DNA from: an uncultured Ellagibacter sp.
Lineage (GTDB): Bacteria > Actinomycetota > Coriobacteriia > Coriobacteriales > Eggerthellaceae
Length of the DNA stretch: 64,000 nt
Direction of reading: 5' to 3'
NCBI GenBank assembly: GCA_934663775.1
Contig: CAKUKU010000004.1
Coordinates: 1 to 64,000, forward strand
The notes under the pieces are model-generated. The model searched no databases and had not been told where the DNA came from. It saw only the letters and a program-made list of their open reading frames with translations. Below, one piece after another: positions 26,026 through 33,198 of the stretch; position 1 is the first letter of the stretch, and each line of letters starts with the position of its first letter. The translations under genes and the position numbers were made by a program.

Positions 26026-26475
26026 CTAGTTCTGCACGCCGCTGCTTCCGAAGCCCGATGCGCCGCGCTCCGTTTCGTCGAGCGTTTCCCTGTATTCGAA
26101 GTGCGCGTTCTCAACTTTCATGATTACCAATTGAGCGATTCGGTCGCCGTGTTCTGCGCGAAATGTTTCATGAGGGTCGAGATTCACGAGCGTCACCTTG
26201 AGCTCACCGCGATAGTCGCTGTCGATGAGCCCCGGTGTGTTGACGATGGATATTCCGTGCTTGACGGCGAGACCGCTTCTTGGCATCACGAACCCAGCAT
26301 AGCCGCGCGGTAGCGCAATCGCGATTCCGGTTGGAACGAGCTTGCGTTCGAACGGCTTGAGCTCGAACGATTCCGCCGCGCGCAGGTCAACGCCCGCATC
26401 GCCTTCATAGGCGTAACGCGGCACTTCGAGTGTCTTGTCGAGTTGTTTGATGGGTACGATCATTTGTTCGGTCAT
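26026..26475 (-). CDS. dut: Deoxyuridine 5'-triphosphate nucleotidohydrolase
   Basis: Trimeric dUTPase hydrolysing dUTP to dUMP and pyrophosphate, protecting DNA from uracil. All five motifs are present in order: GDAGVDLRA, PRSGLA, NTPGLIDSDYRGELKV, DRIAQLVI and RGASGFGSSG. 149 residues, normal length. It starts two bases after nrdR, with which it makes a nucleotide-metabolism pair. Confidence 0.96.
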   Translation of the reverse strand: MTEQMIVPIKQLDKTLEVPRYAYEGDAGVDLRAAESFELKPFERKLVPTGIAIALPRGYAGFVMPRSGLAVKHGISIVNTPGLIDSDYRGELKVTLVNLDPHETFRAEHGDRIAQLVIMKVENAHFEYRETLDETERGASGFGSSGVQN

Positions 26476-26477
26476 TA

Positions 26478-26924
26478 TTAACGCAACTCCTCAAGCGCTT
26501 CAGCGAATTCTTCGATGTTTTGGAAATCCTTGTAAACACTCGCAAATCTGACGTAAGCGACGTCGTCGAGCTTTGCCAGTCGTTTGAGCGCCATGTCGCC
26601 TAGATCCTTCGACTTGATTTCAGTGCGAGAGTTGTTGCGAAGCTCGGTTTCGATGCTGTCGATAAGCTCATCGACCTGCTCTTTCGAGATCGGGCGTTTC
26701 GCGCAGGCGATAAGCAGGCCGCGAAACAGCTTTTGACGGTCGTAGGCCTCCGACGACCCGTCCACTTTCACGACCACGAGCGGGTTGTCTCCAAGGCGTT
26801 CATAGGTTGTGAATCGGCGTTGGCATTTCAGGCATTCGCGCCGTCTTCTGATGGACGTTCCATCTTCTGAGGGACGCGAATCGACGACTTTCGATTCAAG
26901 ATAGCCGCAGGAAGGACAGCGCAT
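26478..26924 (-). CDS. nrdR: Ribonucleotide reductase repressor NrdR
   Basis: Zinc-ribbon/ATP-cone repressor of ribonucleotide reductase genes. N-terminal MRCPSCGYLESKVVDSRPSE and ECLKCQRRFTTYER provide two CxxC pairs; the ATP-cone follows. 148 residues as expected. AAAGGAG precedes the ATG. No nrd genes are in the window, and I see no NrdR box pair here. Upstream (26925-27043) there is only intergenic sequence. Confidence 0.96.
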   Translation of the reverse strand: MRCPSCGYLESKVVDSRPSEDGTSIRRRRECLKCQRRFTTYERLGDNPLVVVKVDGSSEAYDRQKLFRGLLIACAKRPISKEQVDELIDSIETELRNNSRTEIKSKDLGDMALKRLAKLDDVAYVRFASVYKDFQNIEEFAEALEELR

Positions 26925-27043
26925 CTGTAGGCTCCTTTATCTCTTCTTTGATAAAGGCATCATACAATAGGTAGTGTTCCATGCGTCCCAGAACTGCTTG
27001 GCGGCACAATACCGATAGTATCGATAAGGAAAACGCACGCTGC

Positions 27044-27382
27044 CTAGATGAAGAGGACGATAAGGGAGATGAATGCCATGACGACTCCGCCGACGATTGC
27101 GTGGCCGGTCGGTACGCGCTGGTGCGAGACGCCGGAAATGCTGCCTTCCCGAAGGCTTCGTACCATCTTTCGCTCTGCAAGAGGCGTGGTGAACAGCGAG
27201 GTGAGTTGCGAGTAGCCGGTCGGCTGCACAACCGTATTGGCGGATTTGCGAACACGCGGCGCGTTTTCTGCCGAGGTGGCGCTGGGAAACTCGATGATGG
27301 TTGCGGTGCGGGTTTGCCCCTGATGATCGGGCTTAAGTGCTGCGGATCCATGCACGGGGTAGCCTGTCTCAAAATTTCCCAT
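27044..27382 (-). CDS. SOS-controlled small tail-anchored membrane protein (unknown)
   Basis: The 112-residue product is not a family I recognise. It has a polar N-terminal part without cysteines, a basic stretch (RKMVRSLREG) and one hydrophobic segment at the very C-terminus, residues 95-112 (VGGVVMAFISLIVLFI), so it would be tail-anchored with the bulk in the cytoplasm. ATG 27382 is firm: GAGGAGG lies just upstream. Its promoter (TTGACG 27449-27454, 17-bp spacer, TATTAT 27426-27431) has a LexA-like box filling the spacer and another at the start of transcription. By position, divergent from lexA, it resembles SOS cell-division inhibitors such as YneA or ChiZ, but it lacks LysM and has the membrane segment at the opposite end. 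Function is a hypothesis only. Confidence 0.68.
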   Translation of the reverse strand: MGNFETGYPVHGSAALKPDHQGQTRTATIIEFPSATSAENAPRVRKSANTVVQPTGYSQLTSLFTTPLAERKMVRSLREGSISGVSHQRVPTGHAIVGGVVMAFISLIVLFI

Positions 27383-27406
27383 CTTTGTGCCTCCTCGCTC
27401 TTGCGT

Positions 27407-27420
27407 AGAACCTTTGTTCG
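27407..27420. promoter_or_regulatory. LexA-like operator box 1
   Basis: AGAACCTTTGTTCG fits CGAAC-N4-GTTCG with one mismatch (first base). It covers the predicted transcription start of the divergent tail-anchored protein gene and sits just downstream of the TTGCGT candidate -35 of lexA. Confidence 0.75.
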
Positions 27421-27425
27421 CGTTT

Positions 27426-27454
27426 ATAATAAATCGAACAAAGGTTCACGTCAA
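27426..27454 (-). promoter_or_regulatory. Promoter of the tail-anchored protein gene
   Basis: On the minus strand, -35 TTGACG (27449-27454) and -10 TATTAT (27426-27431) are separated by 17 bases. The spacer is occupied by LexA-like box 2 (27435-27448), so repression by steric block is expected. Confidence 0.65.
27435..27448. promoter_or_regulatory. LexA-like operator box 2
   Basis: CGAACAAAGGTTCA matches CGAAC-N4-GTTCG with one terminal mismatch. Lies between the -35 and -10 elements of the minus-strand promoter. Confidence 0.75.
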
Positions 27455-27463
27455 TATAATTTT

Positions 27464-27477
27464 CAAACATTTGTTCG
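27464..27477. promoter_or_regulatory. LexA-like operator box 3
   Basis: CAAACATTTGTTCG matches CGAAC-N4-GTTCG with one mismatch, 19 bases before the lexA start codon and just after the second TATAAT. Confidence 0.72.
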
Positions 27478-27496
27478 ATTGATGAAAGGACGCGTT

Positions 27497-28147
27497 ATGA
27501 CCGCCAAAATGACGAAGCGTCAACAAGCTGTTCTGAATTGCATAGAGGATTGCATTCGGGAAAAGGGCTATGGGCCGACGGTTCGCGAGGTTTGCCACGC
27601 GTTGGGGCTCTCCTCCCCTTCGACGGTTCATGTTCACCTGAAGGCGCTTGAGGAAAAGGGGCTTATCAAGCGCGATCCCCTAAAGTCCCGCTCCATCTCG
27701 CTGACGTATCCCCTCGAGGGTTCACCCGTTCAGTCGAAGGCTGTTGCCGATGTCATCCAGCCAAGCTTCAGCAAGATAGTGAACGTGCCCCTTGTCGGCA
27801 ATGTAGCCGCAGGAACGCCCATTCTCGCGGAGGAGAACATCACCGACACGATTTCCCTTCCGACCGACATCGTCGGCGACGCCCCCTCTTTTCTGCTGTC
27901 TGTTCGTGGGGAGTCGATGATTGAGGCGGGAATCAACGACGGTGATTACGTAGTCGTCAAAGAGCAGCCGGTCGCCAACAACGGCGACATCGTCGTCGCC
28001 ATCATCGACGACGGTGCGACCGTCAAGCGATTCTACAAAGAGAAGGACCATATTCGGCTCCAGCCGGAAAACTCCTCGATGGAGCCGATCATCACGACGA
28101 ATTGCTCTATTGCGGGCAAGGTTGTTGCGGTGTTCCGTCGGTTGTAA
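27497..28147 (+). CDS. lexA: SOS repressor LexA
   Basis: Transcriptional repressor of the SOS regulon that self-cleaves when RecA filaments form. The winged-helix domain is residues 1-70 (YGPTVREVCHALGLSSPSTVHVHL is the recognition region), the cleavage site is Ala105-Gly106 (NVAAGTP), and the protease dyad is Ser140 (RGESM) and Lys177 (DGATVKRF). ATG 27497 has GAAAGGA upstream; 216 residues. Three LexA-like boxes lie just upstream, indicating autoregulation. The last 41 bases overlap the 3' end of hflX on the other strand. Confidence 0.97.
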   Translation: MTAKMTKRQQAVLNCIEDCIREKGYGPTVREVCHALGLSSPSTVHVHLKALEEKGLIKRDPLKSRSISLTYPLEGSPVQSKAVADVIQPSFSKIVNVPLVGNVAAGTPILAEENITDTISLPTDIVGDAPSFLLSVRGESMIEAGINDGDYVVVKEQPVANNGDIVVAIIDDGATVKRFYKEKDHIRLQPENSSMEPIITTNCSIAGKVVAVFRRL

Positions 28148-29447
28148 GGTACGGCTCGAAGGCGCTCACGTAGTTTCTCGGGACGAACATCGTGAGTGTG
28201 GTTCCGTTTTCCCCATGGCTTTCGCTCACGATGTGGCAGCGCTCATGAGCTTTCGCTACGAGGGACCCTTTGCTGTACGGAATGAGCACGTTCATGTGGG
28301 TATCGGCCGATGCGGCTACTTGGGCGATTCTTTTTATCAGCTCGTCTATCCCCTGCCCTGTCGATGCAGAGATGAGAATTGCTTGCGGGTAGCGAGATTG
28401 AAGTGCATGACGCTCGTCGGCGCTTAGCAAGTCGCATTTGTTGAGCGCCTCGATGCGCGGAATCGATTGTGCGCCAATTTGCTCGAGCGTTTCCTCGACG
28501 GCTTCGATTTGGCGTTCGCGTTCTTCGGATGCCGCGTCGATGACGTGGAGAATCAAATTCGCGCCAGTGATTTCATCGAGTGTCGACTTGAAGGCCTCTA
28601 CGAGAGTGGTGGGCAGCTTTTGGATGAAGCCGACCGTGTCGGTAACGGTTATCTCGCGACCTTCGGGCAGCTCGAATTTCCTCGTTGTTGAATCGAGGGT
28701 CGCGAACAGTTTGTCGTAGCTGAGCACATCGGCGTTGCAAAGGCGATTGATCAGGCTCGATTTTCCTGCATTGGTGTAGCCCGCAAGCGAAACGCGGAAC
28801 ATGCCGCTTGCATAGCGCTCCTCGCGCTGCAGCGAGCGAACGTCGGCGAGATGAACAAGTTCGCGCTTGATCGAAGTGATGCGCTTGCGAACCATTCGAC
28901 GATCAACTTCAAGCTGGCTTTCGCCCTCGCCGAAGCGCGATCCGACGCCGCCGCCCATTCGGTTCGAGGCGAGATGCGCCCACATACCGCGAAGTCGCGG
29001 GTAAAGATACTGGTTCTGCGCAAGTCGAACCTGCAGCCTGCCTTCTTTCGAAGTGGCATGCAGTGCGAAGATATCGAGGATAAGCGCCGTGCGGTCGATG
29101 ATCTTCACGCTCTTATCGACCGTCTTCTCAAGGTTGGACTGCTGGGAGGGCGTGAGCTCGTCGTCGAATATCACGAGGTCGGCAGAGTAAGAGCGTGCGA
29201 GGTTTGCAATCTCCTCCGCTTTGCCGGTGCCCACGAATGTTCTGGGGTTGGGCGAGTCGAGCTTCTGCGTCGTCTTCATGACGGTATCGGCGCCTGCGGT
29301 GTCTGCTAAGCGCTCGAGCTCGGCAAGCGATGAGTCGAGGGACCACTTCTGGTTCGGCCGTTCGACTCCGACGAGGATCGCTCGCTCTCGATGCTCTTCG
29401 TATGCGGTGTGCGCCCCTTTGACGAGGACGGACGTGAACTCAGCCAT
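28107..29447 (-). CDS. hflX: Ribosome-associated GTPase HflX
   Basis: GTPase implicated in rescue or splitting of stalled ribosomes. The 446-residue protein has the HflX N-terminal domain (TFVGTGKAEEI, VIFDDELTPSQQ), the Gly-rich linker (NRMGGGVGSRFGEGESQLE) and a GTPase domain with P-loop GYTNAGKSS, DTVGF (G3) and NKCD (G4). It is the last gene of the rny operon, four bases after dapF, and its C-terminal coding end overlaps the end of lexA by 41 bases. Confidence 0.95.
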   Translation of the reverse strand: MAEFTSVLVKGAHTAYEEHRERAILVGVERPNQKWSLDSSLAELERLADTAGADTVMKTTQKLDSPNPRTFVGTGKAEEIANLARSYSADLVIFDDELTPSQQSNLEKTVDKSVKIIDRTALILDIFALHATSKEGRLQVRLAQNQYLYPRLRGMWAHLASNRMGGGVGSRFGEGESQLEVDRRMVRKRITSIKRELVHLADVRSLQREERYASGMFRVSLAGYTNAGKSSLINRLCNADVLSYDKLFATLDSTTRKFELPEGREITVTDTVGFIQKLPTTLVEAFKSTLDEITGANLILHVIDAASEERERQIEAVEETLEQIGAQSIPRIEALNKCDLLSADERHALQSRYPQAILISASTGQGIDELIKRIAQVAASADTHMNVLIPYSKGSLVAKAHERCHIVSESHGENGTTLTMFVPRNYVSAFEPYLTTDGTPQQPCPQ

Positions 29448-29451
29448 ATGC

Positions 29452-30369
29452 CTACAGCTCGACCGTGCCTTCGAAAGCCTCGGCAGCAGGACCCGTCATC
29501 ATGACATGGTCGTCATCTGTCCAGTGAATGTGAAGCACTCCCCCGCGCAGGATCAGGTCGTTCTCGCGGCTTGCGCGATCGGTCAATGCCGCCGCAACGC
29601 ACGTTGCACATGCGCCGGTGCCGCAGGCGAGCGTTTCGCCGCAGCCACGCTCGTAGACGCGCATCTCGATTCCCCTTTCGGTGATAGAGGCGAACTCGAT
29701 GTTGGCCTTTTCGGGGAAGATGGGGTTCGACTCGTAAAAGGCACCGATTTTCTCGAGGTCGAGTGTGGCGAGGGTTTTCTCGTCGGAGGCGAAAAGCTCA
29801 TCGGGCAAGGCCTCGAAATCTTCGATGAATGTGATTGCATGCGGATTGCCCATCGAAACACAGGTGAAGGCGAACGGTCCCCAGGGAGACTCGATTGCGA
29901 TATCGCCTGCATAAGCAACGCCAGTAGTGGACTGGGCATTTGCCTCGACGCTGACGGGAACGGTTTGCGGGTCGAGGATCGGGTGGCCCATGTCTACCGT
30001 CGCCTGAGTCATCTTTCCCTCATCGTCGACGGTGAAGCTGATTGGTTTCGGTCCAGCCAACGTGTCGGCGACGAAAGCCCCGTCGCTTGGTTGTACATAG
30101 CCTCGGTCCACGAGGAATTTCGCGAAGCAGCGAACGCCGTTGCCGCACATCTGCGCAAGCGTGCCGTCGGAGTTGATGTAGTGCATATACGCTGCGCACT
30201 CAGGGCGCTCGGACGGACGTACGAGGATGACGCCATCGGCGCCGATGCCGAAGTGCCTGTCGCACAGCCAGGCGACCTGCGATGTGGTGAGCTCGATTTC
30301 GCTCGAAAGGTCATCGACGAAGACGAAATCGTTGCCGGCTCCATTGAGTTTGGTGAATGTCAGCTCCAT
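29452..30369 (-). CDS. dapF: Diaminopimelate epimerase
   Basis: Converts LL- to meso-diaminopimelate for lysine and peptidoglycan. The N-terminus LTFTKLNGAGNDFVFVDD and the two catalytic cysteines in MCGNGVRCF and ETLACGTGACATC are diagnostic of the family. 305 residues. Works with DapA and DapB encoded at 46651-48423, but is separated from them. Gap of 25 bases after miaA. Confidence 0.96.
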   Translation of the reverse strand: MELTFTKLNGAGNDFVFVDDLSSEIELTTSQVAWLCDRHFGIGADGVILVRPSERPECAAYMHYINSDGTLAQMCGNGVRCFAKFLVDRGYVQPSDGAFVADTLAGPKPISFTVDDEGKMTQATVDMGHPILDPQTVPVSVEANAQSTTGVAYAGDIAIESPWGPFAFTCVSMGNPHAITFIEDFEALPDELFASDEKTLATLDLEKIGAFYESNPIFPEKANIEFASITERGIEMRVYERGCGETLACGTGACATCVAAALTDRASRENDLILRGGVLHIHWTDDDHVMMTGPAAEAFEGTVEL

Positions 30370-30394
30370 GAGTTGCGTTCCTCTTTCTATTGAC

Positions 30395-31366
30395 TTAGGC
30401 GCCTATTGTAACAAGCGACTGTTGCGCCTGTGTTGCGATTGCGTTCGCATCACCTGAATCTGCATCGATCCACATGATTCTACTGTCCTTCCGAAACCAT
30501 GTGCGCTGGCGCTTTGCGTAGCGGCGAGTCGCGGTTTTAATCTGCTCGATTGCCTTGTCAAGCGAGATTTGCCCGTCGAGCGCCGAGACGACTTCCTTGT
30601 AACCTATCGCCTGTGGTGCGGTGATGCCATCGCGAAATCCCTCGTCAAGCAAGTGTTTCACCTCTTGAACAAGGCCACGTGAAACCATAGCATCGACGCG
30701 GCGATCGATGCGTTCGGCCAGGATATCGGGCGTGACGGCAAGCCCGAGAAAGACTGCAGGAACCGCTTGATGTATGGTCCCTAACTTCTTTTTTTGGGCT
30801 GCGTACGTGGTTCCCTCTTCGAGCAGCTCGAACGCGCGAATGATGCGGCGGATGTTGTTGGGATGGATAACCTCCGCGCTTTCCGGGTCGCGTTCGCGCA
30901 GCCTTTCCCAAAGCGCCTCAGCTCCATGTTCATCGTAATAGGCGGTCCAGGCATCCCGAATGGGATTGCCGACCTGCTCGCCTTTAGGAAAATCGTAGGC
31001 GTCGATCGCGGCACGCACGTAAAGGCCGGTTCCGCCTGCGAGGATGGCCCGCTTGCCGCGCTGATCGATCTCGGTAAAACACATCCGAGCGTAGCGTTGA
31101 AACACCGCGGCGGAATAGGCTTCGCCCGGGTTCACAAGGTCGAAACCGTAGTGGGGCACGAGCCTGTCTGCCTTAGGAAGCTTCCCAGTTCCTATGTCCA
31201 TGCCTCGATAAATCTGCATGGAATCGGCACTTACCACTTCCCCATCGAGAGCAAGGGCGAGCCTTTGTGCGACATCGGTCTTGCCTGATGCGGTCGGCCC
31301 AACAACGCAGATGACGGGCTTGCCAAGATTGCAGTCTGGCGTATGGTCGTGTGACGTATCAACCAT
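30395..31366 (-). CDS. miaA: tRNA dimethylallyltransferase
   Basis: Adds dimethylallyl to A37 of UNN-reading tRNAs, the substrate of MiaB. P-loop GPTASGKT, then SADSMQIYRGMDIGTGK, and AILAGGTGLYVRA are characteristic. 323 residues. It starts five bases after the miaB stop, so miaB-miaA are co-transcribed, linking consecutive steps of ms2i6A37 formation. Confidence 0.96.
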   Translation of the reverse strand: MVDTSHDHTPDCNLGKPVICVVGPTASGKTDVAQRLALALDGEVVSADSMQIYRGMDIGTGKLPKADRLVPHYGFDLVNPGEAYSAAVFQRYARMCFTEIDQRGKRAILAGGTGLYVRAAIDAYDFPKGEQVGNPIRDAWTAYYDEHGAEALWERLRERDPESAEVIHPNNIRRIIRAFELLEEGTTYAAQKKKLGTIHQAVPAVFLGLAVTPDILAERIDRRVDAMVSRGLVQEVKHLLDEGFRDGITAPQAIGYKEVVSALDGQISLDKAIEQIKTATRRYAKRQRTWFRKDSRIMWIDADSGDANAIATQAQQSLVTIGA

Positions 31367-31371
31367 GGCGC

Positions 31372-32742
31372 TTACGGGCGGACCTCGCCTTCAACGACGT
31401 GGCCGGAAAGATACCAGGTCTTCGCCTCGTCGATTTTCACGTTCAAAATGGAACCGGCAAGATTCTCAGGAGGGGTCCCCTGTGGTGCGAGAGCGTGAAC
31501 CGTCTGATTTTTCGGGCTTTTACCTGCGAGCATCTTCTCATCGCGCTTCGATGCGCCCTCGATGAGAACGGGGACGATGGAGCCGACATCGGGCTGATTG
31601 AGCTCGTGCGCACGATTTTGAACCAAATCGACAAGGCGGTCGAAGCGTTCCTGAACCACCTCATGCGGGGTCGAGTCCTCGATTTCTGCCGCAGGCGTAC
31701 CTGCCCGCTTCGAGTAGATGAACGTGAACACCTGATGGTAGCCAACTTCTTCTACAAGACGGAACGTGTCCTCGAAGTCTTTCGCGGTTTCGCCGGGAAA
31801 GCCCACGATGATGTCGGTCGAAAGCGCGATGTCGGGGCGCACCTCGCGCACCTTGCGAACCAAATCAAGGTAATGCTCGCGCGTGTATCTTCTGTTCATT
31901 GCGGCGAGAACCGCATTCGAACCCGACTGCACGGGCAGATGAAGTGCTGGCATGAGCGAGCGCAGCGAGCCGAACTTCTCGATTACCTCGTCGGTAAGGT
32001 CTTTGGGGTGGCTTGTTGCGAAGCGCAAGCGCTCGATGCCCGTTTGATCGACGGCATCGAGAACGTCTGTGAAGCGCGGCTTTCCGTAGAGATCGCGTCC
32101 GTAGGAGTTCACGTTCTGTCCTAGAAGCGTGATTTCCTTCACGCCGGCATCGACGTAGCGCTGGGCTTCCGCAACGATGTCCTCGAGCGTGCGCGATTTT
32201 TCACGCCCGCGCACATAGGGAACGATGCAATAGGAACAGAAATTGTTGCAGCCGATTGTGATGGGCAGCCATGCCGCCCATGAATGCTCGCGGCTCGTGG
32301 GGAGCTCGGTCGGGAACTCCTTCGAGGCGTCGAGCACTTCTACCTGCTTGCCGTGTCCTTCGATTGCGGCTTCGAGCAGGCGCGGAAGCGAGCCAAGATT
32401 GTGCGTGCCGAACACGACGTCGAGATGCGGGAGTGCGTCGGTGAGTTTCACCCCGTCGCGCTGCCCGATGCAGCCTCCGACGGCAACGATTCGCTTCGAA
32501 AGCGGCGACCCGTCGCGTAGGGGGATGTTTTTCAAAGAGGCGACCTGGCCATAGAGGCGCGTGTCAGCTGCCTCGCGAACGCAGCAGGTCATGAAGACGA
32601 CGACGTCGGATTCCTCGATGGTTTCGACCATGAGCGCACCGAGCGCTTCGAGCATGCCCGCGATGCGCTCGGAATCGTGTTTGTTCATCTGGCACCCGAA
32701 AGTATGGATGCAAAAAGTGAGCCCATTGATGGGTGAATGCAT
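31372..32742 (-). CDS. miaB: tRNA-2-methylthio-N6-dimethylallyladenosine synthase
   Basis: Radical-SAM methylthiotransferase acting on i6A37. The N-terminal UPF0004 domain has HTFGCQMNKHDSER and cysteines in FMTCCVREAA and GGCIGQRD; the radical-SAM triad is GCNNFCSYCIVPYVRG; a TRAM-type C-terminus follows. ATG 32742 is supported by AGGAG 11 bases upstream and by homology start (FCIHTFGCQMN); the open frame to 32883 is not homologous. 456 residues. 14 bases after spoVS. Confidence 0.96.
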   Translation of the reverse strand: MHSPINGLTFCIHTFGCQMNKHDSERIAGMLEALGALMVETIEESDVVVFMTCCVREAADTRLYGQVASLKNIPLRDGSPLSKRIVAVGGCIGQRDGVKLTDALPHLDVVFGTHNLGSLPRLLEAAIEGHGKQVEVLDASKEFPTELPTSREHSWAAWLPITIGCNNFCSYCIVPYVRGREKSRTLEDIVAEAQRYVDAGVKEITLLGQNVNSYGRDLYGKPRFTDVLDAVDQTGIERLRFATSHPKDLTDEVIEKFGSLRSLMPALHLPVQSGSNAVLAAMNRRYTREHYLDLVRKVREVRPDIALSTDIIVGFPGETAKDFEDTFRLVEEVGYHQVFTFIYSKRAGTPAAEIEDSTPHEVVQERFDRLVDLVQNRAHELNQPDVGSIVPVLIEGASKRDEKMLAGKSPKNQTVHALAPQGTPPENLAGSILNVKIDEAKTWYLSGHVVEGEVRP

Positions 32743-32756
32743 AGGTATCAGTGCTC

Positions 32757-33143
32757 CTATGAGTTCGCAGTGTGAGGGTCCTGATGGATCGCCTGCGGCA
32801 CGGCGTTTCGCGGCTCGATGGCGAAACGGATGGCGGTTCGATATTCCCCGTCGATCACGATGTCGGCGAACGAGGGAGCGCACACGATTTCGATGCCTAC
32901 CGGAGAGAGAAAACCGCGCGAGATGGCGATCGCCTTTACCGCTTGGTTGACGGCTCCTGCGCCGACCGCTTGAATCTCGACGTGGGAACCATCCTTGATC
33001 ATGCCCGCAATGGCGCCCGCAACCGAAGCGGGCGAAGATTTCGATGACACTTTAAGACAGCCGATAGTCGGCTGCGTGCCTTGTGCGGTTGCCACAGGTT
33101 TTATCCTTGTCGTTTCGTGGTGTGTTTCAGTGGTGTTGTTCAT
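32757..33143 (-). CDS. spoVS: SpoVS family protein
   Basis: The core from about residue 42 (LKVSSKSSPASVAGAIAG, then VEIQAVGAGAVNQAVKAIAI and IDGEYRTAIRFAIEPR) matches stage V sporulation protein S, an Alba-like small DNA/RNA-binding-fold protein of about 86 residues. This copy has an additional 40-residue polar N-terminus if ATG 33143 is used; no strong ribosome site marks that codon, and a non-ATG internal start cannot be excluded. SpoVS exists also in non-sporulating bacteria. It lies between the GHKL ATPase and miaB in the rny operon, as spoVS lies between rny-ymdB and miaB in Bacillus. Confidence 0.9.
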   Translation of the reverse strand: MNNTTETHHETTRIKPVATAQGTQPTIGCLKVSSKSSPASVAGAIAGMIKDGSHVEIQAVGAGAVNQAVKAIAISRGFLSPVGIEIVCAPSFADIVIDGEYRTAIRFAIEPRNAVPQAIHQDPHTANS

Positions 33144-33198
33144 GGTACAGAAATGCATTCTAGCAATTCGACTTGTGCGTGGCAACCTGCGCAAATGC

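Larger units (their letters stand above)
27425..27460 (+). promoter_or_regulatory. Candidate lexA promoter elements
   Basis: Two TATAAT hexamers face lexA, at 27425-27430 and 27455-27460. The first has TTGCGT at 27401-27406 with an 18-base spacer; the second has no clear -35. LexA-like boxes overlap or flank both. Confidence 0.45.

Noticed and set aside
26896..27372. Alternative minus-strand frame overlapping nrdR and the tail-anchored protein gene
   Set aside because: Pro/Ser-rich low-complexity translation with no ribosome site; checked also for a frameshifted LysM domain downstream of the tail-anchored gene, none found.
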